DNA from: Maricaulis sp963976135 | GTDB lineage: Bacteria; Pseudomonadota; Alphaproteobacteria; Caulobacterales; Maricaulaceae | Assembly (NCBI RefSeq): GCF_963976135.1 | Contig: NZ_CAXBKN010000005.1 | Span: 1 to 49,139 of the forward strand | DNA length: 49,139 nt | Direction of reading: 5' to 3' | Part shown: in pieces, positions 24,739-32,752 of the stretch | Position numbering within the stretch: the stretch's first letter is position 1 | Layout of the letters: each line of letters begins with the position of its first letter | Translations under genes and position numbers: made by a program | Notes under the pieces: model-generated | The model's input: only the letters and a program-made list of their open reading frames with translations | Told to the model about the DNA's origin: nothing | Database searches by the model: none

Positions 24739-26585
24739 CAGAGACCGCCTCGCGCCATATTCCCTGAATCGGCGAACACGCCGGGCCGGCTGGATGGATC
24801 GCGGGCGACAACCCGGCGCAGGATATCGCGCGCAGGACGGGTCGCCGCACTCGAGCCGCCGCCATGTTCAACCACTACGGCAACGGCATATTTGGGATTA
24901 TTGGCGGGCGCGTAACAGACAAACAGCCCGTGATCGCGCAACCGCCAGGGCAGATCGAGCTGGGTTCGCACCCCGGATTCGCGCTCGGCCGCGGTGATGG
25001 AATAGACTTGCGCCGTACCGGTCTTGCCGGCCATTTCGATACCATCAATCCCAAGACCGCCAAGCCCGAAAGAAGTCCCGCCAGGCTCTTCCGCGGCCGC
25101 GCGCAGGGCATCGCGTACCTGCACCAGCGATTCATCACGCAAGCCCATATGCGGCGCCGGCGGCGCCATCGCATTGCGGTACAGGGTCGGCTCGACCGCG
25201 CGGCCGGAGGCGACACGGGCCGTCATCACCGCCAATTGCAGGGGCGAGGCCAGCATGGCGCCCTGCCCGATCACGGTGTTGTAGCTATCGCCGGTCGACC
25301 AGCCCTGATTACGCTGAGCCCGCTTCCAGGCCGGGTCCGGCATGATGCCCCGCGCAACGCCGGAAATGCCGATATCGAAGGGTTGGCCAATACCAAAGCG
25401 CTGTCCCATCGCATGCAGCCGTTCGATCCCGAGCCGTTGCGCGGTCTCGTAGAAGAAGATGTCGCACGAGGTCTTCACCGCCGTCCGCAGATTGACGGCG
25501 CCATGGCCCTGACGGCGCCAGCAATGGAATTCGCGTTCACCCAGCCGCACCGAGCCGGAACAGAAGACCGTCTCATTGGGCCGGAAGATATTGTGTTCGA
25601 TGGCGGCGGCAGCCGAGACCGCCTTGAAGGTCGAACCGGGCGGGTAAGTGCCCTGGATCGATTTCTGGAACAGCGGCCGGTGGTCATTATCGCGCAGGCC
25701 GGAAAAGTCTGCGCTCGAAATACCGCCGACAAACAGATTGGGATCAAAGCTCGGCGCCGAGACCAGGGCAATCAATTCGCCGCTATTGACGTCGATCACC
25801 ACCGCTGCGGCACTGTCCTGACCAAGCCGCTCATAGGCATATTGCTGGATATCAGCATCCAGCGTCATGACGACATCACGGCCCTGTTGCGGCGGGTTTG
25901 ACTGTTCGGGCAGTTCGCGGATCACGCGACCGACGGAATTAACCTCGATTTTCAGGGCACCGGCCGATCCGCGCAAATCCTGTTCGCGGGCAACTTCGAC
26001 GCCCGTCTTTCCGACCTTGAAGCCGGGATGGCGCAACAGCCGCTCGGCCTCGCGCGATTCATTCGCGAGATCATCCTCATTGGGCGTTTGCACATAGCCC
26101 ACCACATGCGCGAAGGCCGCCGCATAGGGGTAGGAACGCACTTCGCCGACATCCGGCGCCATGCCCGCCAGCTCCGGAGCGTTGAGATTGATCGCCGAGA
26201 AGGTCTGCCAGTCGAGATCCTCGGCGACGGTGATGGCGTTGAAACGCTGTCCCCGGCTGGCCGCGCGCAGAACACGCTCGCGCTCATGCTCGCTCAGCGG
26301 CATGAAGCGCGCGAGCCGGTCAAGGGCGGCGGCAATATCACCCGCCTGTTCAGGAACAATGAGGACGCGGAAACTGTCGCGATTATCTGCCAGCAAGGCG
26401 CCGAAACGGTCGAGGATCCGGCCACGCGACGGCGGCACAAGCCTGAAATTGAACTGATTGTCTTCCGACAGGAGACGGTAGCGCTCGCCCTCCAGCACCT
26501 GCAGGGAATACAGCCTTGCGCTGAGCCCGGTAAAGGCCAGTGCCCCGCCACCCGCCATCAGCAGGGCCCGGCGGGTGAACTTCAT
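24738..26585 (-). CDS. mrdA: Penicillin-binding protein 2 (elongasome transpeptidase)
   Basis: 615 residues. A single N-terminal membrane anchor (about 7-27) is followed by the PBP dimerisation/pedestal domain and the transpeptidase domain. Active-site motifs: Y-P-P-G-S-T-F-K (nucleophilic Ser near 316), S-C-D (near 372) and K-T-G-T-A-Q (near 520). It cross-links peptidoglycan with RodA in side-wall synthesis. The start at 26585 (MKFTRRALLMAGG) is preferred over one nine codons upstream because it begins at the anchor and follows AGGAACAGGA. It follows mreD after about 40 bases and overlaps rodA. Confidence 0.97.
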   Translation of the reverse strand: MKFTRRALLMAGGGALAFTGLSARLYSLQVLEGERYRLLSEDNQFNFRLVPPSRGRILDRFGALLADNRDSFRVLIVPEQAGDIAAALDRLARFMPLSEHERERVLRAASRGQRFNAITVAEDLDWQTFSAINLNAPELAGMAPDVGEVRSYPYAAAFAHVVGYVQTPNEDDLANESREAERLLRHPGFKVGKTGVEVAREQDLRGSAGALKIEVNSVGRVIRELPEQSNPPQQGRDVVMTLDADIQQYAYERLGQDSAAAVVIDVNSGELIALVSAPSFDPNLFVGGISSADFSGLRDNDHRPLFQKSIQGTYPPGSTFKAVSAAAAIEHNIFRPNETVFCSGSVRLGEREFHCWRRQGHGAVNLRTAVKTSCDIFFYETAQRLGIERLHAMGQRFGIGQPFDIGISGVARGIMPDPAWKRAQRNQGWSTGDSYNTVIGQGAMLASPLQLAVMTARVASGRAVEPTLYRNAMAPPAPHMGLRDESLVQVRDALRAAAEEPGGTSFGLGGLGIDGIEMAGKTGTAQVYSITAAERESGVRTQLDLPWRLRDHGLFVCYAPANNPKYAVAVVVEHGGGSSAATRPARDILRRVVARDPSSRPGVFADSGNMARGGL

Positions 26586-26624
26586 ATCCTGTTCCTGGCG
26601 ATCAGCGCGCATCGGGTTTAGCGA

Positions 26625-27146
26625 TCATCCTCCGATAAAGCCGGTTCGGCTGCTGCGACGGCGTCGCAGCGCGAAATGGGCGATGAGCGGGAACATCAAC
26701 ATGGTCGCCGTCGCTTCGATGATCAGGGGACGAAGGTCGGCCAGCTGGCCCAGCGCCAGGCTGCCGGCACCATAGGCAATCGCGTGGGCGAGCAGGAGCG
26801 TGCCGGCGAAGCGGGCCAGGATGGGCGGCAGATCGCGCGGCATGCCGTCCTCGCCGCGAAAGCGCAGGGCCGAGATCGAGACCAGATAGGCCAGCGCCCA
26901 GACGCCCATGGGGGCACCGGTCAGCAGGTCCTGGCAAAGCCCGATCGAAAAAACGATGATTGGCGGCATGAAATAGGGCCGCAAACCCGCCCACAGAAAG
27001 ATGGCGATCAGCGGCCAGGTCGGCATGATATTGACGCCGTCAATCAATTGCGTTGGTGCAGCCTGGACAACCAGCGCCAGGAATACCGACAGCGCGCAGC
27101 CCGCCGCCGACCAATAGGGAGTCTGGCGTTCGGAGGTTTTTCTCAT
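26625..27146 (-). CDS. mreD: Rod shape-determining protein MreD
   Basis: 173 residues with five or six predicted membrane spans and a basic C-terminal tail (RRRRSSR). Although MreD sequences are poorly conserved, P-T-W-P-L-I-A-I-F-L-W-A, the IGLCQDLLTGAPMGVWAL block and the position between mreC and mrdA make the call firm. MreD is an inner-membrane scaffold part of the elongasome, modulating MreC and PBP2. Its start overlaps the mreC stop by four bases (ATGA). Confidence 0.95.
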   Translation of the reverse strand: MRKTSERQTPYWSAAGCALSVFLALVVQAAPTQLIDGVNIMPTWPLIAIFLWAGLRPYFMPPIIVFSIGLCQDLLTGAPMGVWALAYLVSISALRFRGEDGMPRDLPPILARFAGTLLLAHAIAYGAGSLALGQLADLRPLIIEATATMLMFPLIAHFALRRRRSSRTGFIGG

Positions 27147-28120
27147 TCTTCGCCTCCGTCGGATTGTCCCGGGCTGGCAGGGGGCTCGTCATCGTCAGCC
27201 CCGGCACCCGGGCTCTCAACGACAGGATTGCCGTCTGCATTGCCAGCAGTGTCCGTGTCTTGCGCTTCCGGCTCGTCGACCGGCGGCTCGATCCGCTGAT
27301 AGGGCCAGACCCAGACGAAATCGACCGGGGCCTGGTCGGAATAGAGGCGAACACGCCAACTGCCGTCGCGGGCCTCCACCGCTTCACCGACTGGCAGGCC
27401 GCGCGGCAGGATACCGTCATCTCCGGAACTGACAATACGGTCGCCCGGCTGAATATCCGCATCGCGGCCGACATAGTCCAGCCGCGGAAAGGCGGTGTTG
27501 TCGCCAATCAGAATGGCGCGGGCATTGGAGCGATCGGCCATTACGGGAATGCGGCTGTTGAGATCGGTCAGCAGCAGGATGCGTGCCGAACGGCGGCCGC
27601 TCTCGAACACCCGGCCGACCAGGCCGTAGAGATTGATCACCGGATAGCCGTCATCAATCCCGGCATCGCGGCCGCGACCGATCAGGCGCGCGCGAACGAA
27701 GGGGCCTTCCGGATCGGCCACCGTCCAGGCCCCGATCCGGTCCTGGGTCGCAGGGGTATTGATGTCGAGCGCCGCTTCATAGACTTCGATCCGGTCGCGT
27801 TGGCGATAGGCCAGGTCTTCCCAATAGCGCGCTTCAATCAATTGCTGGCGCAGCTCGGCATTCTCGTCGGCCAATGCGCCCTGACGCCGGAAATAGGGGC
27901 CGATATTCTTGAGGCCACGAACCGGCTGGGCGGCCAGTTCCAGAACTGGCGCGGCAATATCGGTGAAGCCTGAGCGGAAACCGGCGAATCCGGCCGATCG
28001 TGTTTCAGGCCGGTCGAAAGCGATCAGGGCCCCGGAAATGACAATCAGGGCGATGAAGAGGGTCCGGGAAAACCGAACCCCACCCTCACCTTCATGCCGT
28101 CCTGAACGACGAGACGCCAC
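27143..28120 (-). CDS. mreC: Rod shape-determining protein MreC
   Basis: 325 residues. A basic cytoplasmic N-terminus and one membrane helix (about 19-36) are followed by a periplasmic coiled coil (about 75-115) and the twin beta-barrel MreC domain (GRVFESGRRSARILLLTDLNSRIPV, DIQPGDRIVSSG, LPRGLPVGEAVEA). A 45-residue acidic, Pro/Gly/Asp-rich C-terminal extension follows that core MreC proteins lack. MreC binds and activates PBP2. The start codon is GTG at 28120, supported by AGGAG seven bases before it and by the lack of an in-frame ATG nearby. It lies 32 bases after mreB. Confidence 0.96.
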   Translation of the reverse strand: MASRRSGRHEGEGGVRFSRTLFIALIVISGALIAFDRPETRSAGFAGFRSGFTDIAAPVLELAAQPVRGLKNIGPYFRRQGALADENAELRQQLIEARYWEDLAYRQRDRIEVYEAALDINTPATQDRIGAWTVADPEGPFVRARLIGRGRDAGIDDGYPVINLYGLVGRVFESGRRSARILLLTDLNSRIPVMADRSNARAILIGDNTAFPRLDYVGRDADIQPGDRIVSSGDDGILPRGLPVGEAVEARDGSWRVRLYSDQAPVDFVWVWPYQRIEPPVDEPEAQDTDTAGNADGNPVVESPGAGADDDEPPASPGQSDGGEE

Positions 28121-28152
28121 GACTCACTCCTGCCCTTGCGTGAACCGGCAGA

Positions 28153-29193
28153 TTAAACCGCTTCAGACAGAATGGGGCGCCAAAGCTTAAGATCTTCAAC
28201 CGCCTTGCCACAGCCTAGCACAACGCAGGACAGCGGATCATCGGCGAGACAGACCGGCAGGCCGGTCCGTTCGCGCAGCTCGGTATCAAGATTGCGCAAC
28301 AGCGCACCGCCGCCTGTGAGCACAATGCCCTTGTCGACGATATCGGCGGCCAGCTCGGGCGGTGTCGCCTCGAGGGCCTGTTTCACGGCTTCAACGATCT
28401 GCTCGACCGGCTCGGAAAGCGCATCGGCAATCATCGCCTCGGTGATCGAGATCTCGCGCGGCACGCCATTCATCAGGTCGCGACCCTTGATATCCAGGGT
28501 CAGGCCTTCGCCCTTGACCGGCGGCATGGCCGAGCCGATTTCCTTCTTGATGCGCTCAGCGCTGGTTTCACCGATCAGGAGATTGGCCGAGCGGCGAATG
28601 TAATTGATGATGGATTCGTCCATCTTGTCGCCGCCCACACGGACCGAGCGCGAATAGACAATCCCCGACAGCGACATCACGGCGACTTCCGTCGTACCGC
28701 CACCGATATCGACAATCATCGAGCCGGTCGGCTCATCGATCGGCAGGCCGGCGCCCACTGCGGCGGCCATCGGCTCATCGATCAGATAAACCTTGCGGGC
28801 GCCGGCACCGAGTGCGGATTCATGGATCGCGCGGCGTTCGACGGCCGTCGCGCCTGAGGGCACGCAGATCACGACCTGCGGGCTGACCATGGAGCGGCGA
28901 TTATGCACTTTCTGGATGAAATGCTTGATCATTTCCTCGGCGACGTCGAAATCGGCGATAACGCCATCGCGCATCGGCCGGATCGCTTCGACATTGCCCG
29001 GCGTCTTGCCCAGCATCAATTTGGCTTCCGCCCCGACCGCCTGGACGTATTTGCGTCCCTTCTCGACCTTGTACGCTACCACCGAGGGCTCATTGAGCAC
29101 AACGCCACGCCCCTTGACGTAGACGAGCGTATTCGCGGTGCCAAGATCGATGGCGATATCTGCAGAAAGTAAGCCGAAAAAATAGTTGAACAT
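28153..29193 (-). CDS. mreB: Actin-like rod shape protein MreB
   Basis: 346 residues, exactly the normal length. Phosphate 1 loop DIAIDLGTANTLVYVKGRG, phosphate 2 VDIGGGTTEVAVMSL and the adenosine loop GIVLTGGGALLRNLD are all present. The N-terminus MFNYFFGLLS is the amphipathic membrane-binding segment. MreB filaments orient wall synthesis by the MreCD-PBP2-RodA machine encoded downstream. The Met at 29193 is chosen because upstream codons lie outside the conserved family start. A 124-bp leader separates it from the preceding VTT-domain gene, so the operon promoter is probably there. Confidence 0.99.
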   Translation of the reverse strand: MFNYFFGLLSADIAIDLGTANTLVYVKGRGVVLNEPSVVAYKVEKGRKYVQAVGAEAKLMLGKTPGNVEAIRPMRDGVIADFDVAEEMIKHFIQKVHNRRSMVSPQVVICVPSGATAVERRAIHESALGAGARKVYLIDEPMAAAVGAGLPIDEPTGSMIVDIGGGTTEVAVMSLSGIVYSRSVRVGGDKMDESIINYIRRSANLLIGETSAERIKKEIGSAMPPVKGEGLTLDIKGRDLMNGVPREISITEAMIADALSEPVEQIVEAVKQALEATPPELAADIVDKGIVLTGGGALLRNLDTELRERTGLPVCLADDPLSCVVLGCGKAVEDLKLWRPILSEAV

Positions 29194-29317
29194 AGAGCGC
29201 GCTGGTTTCGAGGGGTGTGGCGGCAATGCCGCGGGAAAGCTTTTTTTGTTGTGCGATGACCCGCGCCATATTGCAAGGGGCACGCAAGCGCAAACGCATA
29301 CTGTTCACGCCGGCCGG

Positions 29318-30058
29318 CTAGGGCTCGGCCTCATGCTTGGCCGGTGGCGCGACCCCGTCAACCGGGCGATTTCGCCGCAACCAGCGGCGCGCGACCAGCA
29401 TCATGCCGATCCAGCCGACCAGCGCGAGCGCCAGGGATAGACCCAGCAGCAATTGCCCCTCATCCATCATGGCCAGGATGCTCTGCCCCGCCAGGGCAAC
29501 CACCAGCAGCTTCGGGCCCGTCCCGAGGAGCGTGCCCAGACCGAACGCCCAATAGGGCGTGCGCGCCATGCCAAAACCCATATTGACGACGATGAAGGGC
29601 CCCGAGGGCACCCAACGCACGATCATGCTCGCCAACAGGCCATTGCGGCCTATGAAATCAGAAATCCGATTGGCCCAGTCGCCACCGAACCGGGCCAGCA
29701 GGCCGGCGCCAAACCAGCGCCCGAGAAAATAATTGACCGTTGCCGCCGCCAGTGTCGCAATCCAGGCATAGATGAAACCGGTCTGCGGTCCGAAGGCAAC
29801 GATGGCCGCCGCCATCAGGCCAAATTGCGGCGCGCCCAGGAATGACAGCGCTATGAATACGAGAATGGTCAGCGGCAGGGCATACCAGCGGCTGGCTGCG
29901 GAATCGAACCAGTCATCAATCGCACCCGGGCCAATCTCAAGAACGAAACGCCCGATCACGAATACGGCCGCGACCACCGCAAACAAGGCGATGGAAACGC
30001 CGATGGCGCGCGCGGCCCGGACGTCGAGGCGCAGCATGAATTGAATCAGAGCGTTCAT
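29318..30058 (-). CDS. TVP38/TMEM64 (VTT-domain) membrane protein
   Basis: 246 residues, five or six membrane spans. The VTT domain shows FLGAPQFGLMAAAIVAFGPQTG, then NYFLGRWFGAGLLARFGG, the conserved-arginine stretch IVRWVPSGPFIVVNMGFGM and ALGTLLGTGPKL. Related DedA/TVP38 proteins are thought to act in lipid (undecaprenyl phosphate or phospholipid) flipping. The basic and Pro-rich C-terminal tail is cytoplasmic. GGAGAG precedes the ATG. It sits upstream of mreB on the same strand; a lipid-carrier role would suit the neighbourhood but is inference. Confidence 0.87.
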   Translation of the reverse strand: MNALIQFMLRLDVRAARAIGVSIALFAVVAAVFVIGRFVLEIGPGAIDDWFDSAASRWYALPLTILVFIALSFLGAPQFGLMAAAIVAFGPQTGFIYAWIATLAAATVNYFLGRWFGAGLLARFGGDWANRISDFIGRNGLLASMIVRWVPSGPFIVVNMGFGMARTPYWAFGLGTLLGTGPKLLVVALAGQSILAMMDEGQLLLGLSLALALVGWIGMMLVARRWLRRNRPVDGVAPPAKHEAEP

Positions 30059-30124
30059 TCTCTCCGGTACCCAAGGACAAGATGCGAGCTAACTAAACAC
30101 GGATCCGTGCGCCTGCAACGCAGA

Positions 30125-30631
30125 TCATCCGTCGGTCTGGCCGGTTTCGTCCGGCACCTCGCCCGCAGCGATCGCCGTCAGCTTGGCGCGCTGCAAGGCC
30201 AGGACGCCCAGTTGTTCGTCGAGCAATTTGAGGATTTCACGCGCCTCCTGCTGATCGACCACACCAGGCGAGCGCTCGGTCTCGCCCAGCGAGTCCATCA
30301 GGGCGGCGATATTGCGGGCATTGCCCCGGCTGGCATCGCCAGCCAGTGACAGCCAGTTGGCGTCGGCAGCCTTGTCGACCGGAACGAAAATCCCCCCCGC
30401 CAGCGCTGCAAGGTGCTGGGCCGCAGCGGTGGCACCGGATTCGGTCAGCCGCGCGATACGGGCATAGGAAATCTCATTGCTGGAATCAGGATCGGCGAGC
30501 GCATAGACGCGGGTCCGGCTGAGCTCGAGCAGATTCATTACCTCGGGGATGCCCCCGACCTCCTCGAATACGCGCGCCACGACTTCTTTCGGTTCGCCGT
30601 AGCGGCGCTCCTTGACCGGATTGAATGCCAT
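30125..30631 (-). CDS. Hypothetical HTH-like protein, resembling phage CII-type regulators
   Basis: 168 residues. The first 90 residues look like a helix-turn-helix unit: EVVARVFEEVGGIPEVMNLLELSRTRVYALADPDSSNEISYARIARLTESGATAAAQHLAAL, with the 'element present in doses, pair with medium, arrange by column' type of pattern seen in phage CII-like (PF06892-like) proteins. The C-terminal part has a charged helix (EAREILKLLDEQLGVLALQRAKL), probably for oligomerisation. The start at 30631 follows GGGGAC; five earlier codons are also open. No phage genes surround it. The family call is tentative. Confidence 0.5.
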   Translation of the reverse strand: MAFNPVKERRYGEPKEVVARVFEEVGGIPEVMNLLELSRTRVYALADPDSSNEISYARIARLTESGATAAAQHLAALAGGIFVPVDKAADANWLSLAGDASRGNARNIAALMDSLGETERSPGVVDQQEAREILKLLDEQLGVLALQRAKLTAIAAGEVPDETGQTDG

Positions 30632-30691
30632 CTTTGTCCCCAGCATTGGTTATATGTCCCTGTAGCTGACAGAGATGAACAGATTTATTGT

Positions 30692-31696
30692 CTATTTCGT
30701 GGCACTGCCAAGCCTTGAGCGCAATTCCGCGCCGGCGGCCTCGATCGGCAGGGTGCGGTCATGCGCCCGTTCGGCTTGCAGGCGGTCGCCCGATTCATAG
30801 CGCTCGACCCATTTGCGCGCGAAACTGCCGGACTCGATAGCCTCCATCGCGCCGTCGATAACCTTGAGCAATTCGGGTCCGGCAATCGCGTCCTCAATCT
30901 CGCGGGCACCGAATTCAGCGGTGTCGGAAATGGCTTCATACATGCCGGCGATACCGCGCTCCTGGATCAGGTCGGCGAGATATTTCAGCTCGTGCACGCA
31001 ATCGATATAGGCCATGCGTTCACTCACCCCGGCCGCCGTCAGCCGCGTGAAGCTCGCCTTGGCCAGTGCCACCATACCGCCCACCAGCACGACCTGTTCA
31101 CCGAACAGGTCCGAGACGGTTTCCTCGCGAAATGTGGTCGGGAATATCCCGACATTGCCCGACCCGATCGCTGCCAGATAGGCCAGTGCCAGCGCCCGCG
31201 CCTCACCGCTGGCGTCCTGGTGAACGGCCCAGAAGCCGATCAGGCCGCGGCCCTTGAGGAATTCCTGGCGCACCGCACCGCCCGGCCCCTTGGCCGCAGC
31301 GAGGATGATATCGGCATCGGCCGGCGCCTCGATCATCCCGTAATGCACGGAGAAGCCGTGACAGACGATCAGCGCCTGGCCGGGCTTGCGATGGGGCAGA
31401 ATGTCCTGCGTCCAGATCTGGCGATGCGCTTCATCGGCGGCCAGCAGGGCGATGGCATCAGCCCAGGCCGCCGCCTGCGCGACAGTGACGACCTCAAACC
31501 CGTCCGCCTCGGCCTTGGCCCGCGAGGCGGAGCCGGCACGCAGGGCGATGCGGATCTGCGTCACGCCACTATCGCGCAGGCAGAGCGCGTGCGAGCGACC
31601 GTGATTGCCATAACCGACCAGGGCGACCCGGCGGCTGGTAATCGGCCCAGGATCGATATCGCGGGTGTAGAGCGGCTCGGTGGCGTCCGGTGTCAT
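30692..31696 (-). CDS. Divergent ketol-acid reductoisomerase (IlvC-like)
   Basis: 334 residues, the length of class I KARI. The NADPH fold starts ALVGYGNHGRSHALCLRDSG (canonical G-Y-G-S-Q-G-H-A-H-A), with the cofactor loop LRAGSASRAKAEADGF. Catalytic-domain landmarks are present: CHGFSVHYG with the family His at 113, AAKGPG with Lys 136, EETVSDLFGEQ with metal ligands Asp 196 and Glu 200, Glu 236 and Ser 257 (AISDTAEFG). The position equivalent to the second-domain Glu in M-A-Y-F-E is Asp 232 here. KARI makes the dihydroxy acid of branched-chain amino acid synthesis. No ilvBHD or leu genes adjoin it, so it may be a paralogue with another role. The Met at 31696 is preferred for its spacing from CGAGG. 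Confidence 0.85.
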   Translation of the reverse strand: MTPDATEPLYTRDIDPGPITSRRVALVGYGNHGRSHALCLRDSGVTQIRIALRAGSASRAKAEADGFEVVTVAQAAAWADAIALLAADEAHRQIWTQDILPHRKPGQALIVCHGFSVHYGMIEAPADADIILAAAKGPGGAVRQEFLKGRGLIGFWAVHQDASGEARALALAYLAAIGSGNVGIFPTTFREETVSDLFGEQVVLVGGMVALAKASFTRLTAAGVSERMAYIDCVHELKYLADLIQERGIAGMYEAISDTAEFGAREIEDAIAGPELLKVIDGAMEAIESGSFARKWVERYESGDRLQAERAHDRTLPIEAAGAELRSRLGSATK

Positions 31697-31796
31697 GGGC
31701 AGAATCATCCTCGTCGGCAGTCAGCGGATAGGACGCAGGCTCACCCCCCAAGTCCAGCACAGAGCGCCTTTTGCCTGCAGCCTAATCGCCCGTGCC

Positions 31797-31816
31797 CTGC
31801 CTGGCGAGCCAGGCAG
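31797..31816 (-). terminator. Hairpin downstream of miaA
   Basis: CTGCCTGG/CCAGGCAG with a 4-nt loop, 19 bases past the miaA stop on the minus strand, in the 138-bp gap before the reductoisomerase gene. No U-run follows, so it may be a weak or Rho-assisted terminator. Confidence 0.45.
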
Positions 31817-31834
31817 CGCCCATTTCCCGGGCGA

Positions 31835-32752
31835 TCAATGCGCGATGATGGCCGCCAGTTCGTCACGCGCCGCCGCGGCGTCGAGCGCGTGGATGCGGGG
31901 CCAGTCCGCCTGTTGATTTCGCAACCAGGTCAATTGCCGCTTGGCGTAGCGGCGCGAGTCCCGCTGCGCCAGACTCACCGCCGTATCGAGCTCGATCTCG
32001 CCGCGCAAATGCGCCATCAGGGGCGGCACACCCAACGCCTTGCTGGCCGGCAGGAGCGGATCCAGGCCAAGGCTGGCGAAGGCGCGCACCTCGTCGAGCG
32101 CCCCCTCGGCAAGCATCACTTCGAAACGCCGGTCGATCCGGTCATACAAGGCCTGGCGCCCGGGTTCGATGGCGATGCCGCGCCAGTCCGCGGCATTCAG
32201 CATGGGCCGGGTTTCGGCATGAAAGGCTGTCAGCGGTTCGCCGGTCGCATAGCCGACTTCGACAATCCGGCTCAGCCGCTGCAGATCGGCCGGCTTGATG
32301 CGCGCTGCCGCAACCGGGTCCAGCCGCTCGGCCTCGCGCCGCAGTCCGTCCGGCCCCGAGGCCGCAATCAGCTCCGCCACCTGGTGGCGGATGTCGGGAT
32401 CAATCTCGGGCACCGGCGCCAGGCCCTTGGTCAGGGCGCGAAAGTAGAGGCCGGTTCCGCCGACCAGGATCGGCGTGCGGCCGCGTGCGCGAATCCCGGT
32501 GATCAGGCCCAGCGCGGCCTCGGCCCAATGCCCGACCGACCAGCGTTCGGCCGGATCAACACTGCCAAAGAGATGATGGGGTGCACGTGCGAAATCAGCG
32601 GCCGCGGGCTGCGCCGTGATCAGCGGCAGACCGGCATAGATCTGCATCGAATCGGCATTGATGATCTCGCCATCCAGCGCTTCGGCCGCCGCCAGGGCCA
32701 GCGCGGTCTTGCCCGCCGCCGTCGGTCCCGCAATCAGCAGGCAGCGCGTCAC
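31835..32752 (-). CDS. miaA: tRNA dimethylallyltransferase
   Basis: 305 residues. P-loop LIAGPTAAGKTALA near the N-terminus, then INADSMQIYAGLPLITAQP (substrate/acceptor base pocket), HHLFG, the VGGTGLYFRALTKGL block and, near the C-terminus, RRYAKRQLTWLRNQ. These are all diagnostic of MiaA, which adds dimethylallyl to A37 of tRNAs reading UNN codons. It starts with GTG overlapping the degP stop (GTGA), so it relies on coupled translation from degP rather than on its own ribosome site. Confidence 0.97.
   Translation of the reverse strand: MTRCLLIAGPTAAGKTALALAAAEALDGEIINADSMQIYAGLPLITAQPAAADFARAPHHLFGSVDPAERWSVGHWAEAALGLITGIRARGRTPILVGGTGLYFRALTKGLAPVPEIDPDIRHQVAELIAASGPDGLRREAERLDPVAAARIKPADLQRLSRIVEVGYATGEPLTAFHAETRPMLNAADWRGIAIEPGRQALYDRIDRRFEVMLAEGALDEVRAFASLGLDPLLPASKALGVPPLMAHLRGEIELDTAVSLAQRDSRRYAKRQLTWLRNQQADWPRIHALDAAAARDELAAIIAH

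Noticed and set aside
30700..30710. TGGCA-C-TGCCA palindrome as an operator for the HTH-like gene
   Set aside because: It lies within the coding end of the reductoisomerase gene, and one short palindrome in GC-rich DNA is weak evidence.
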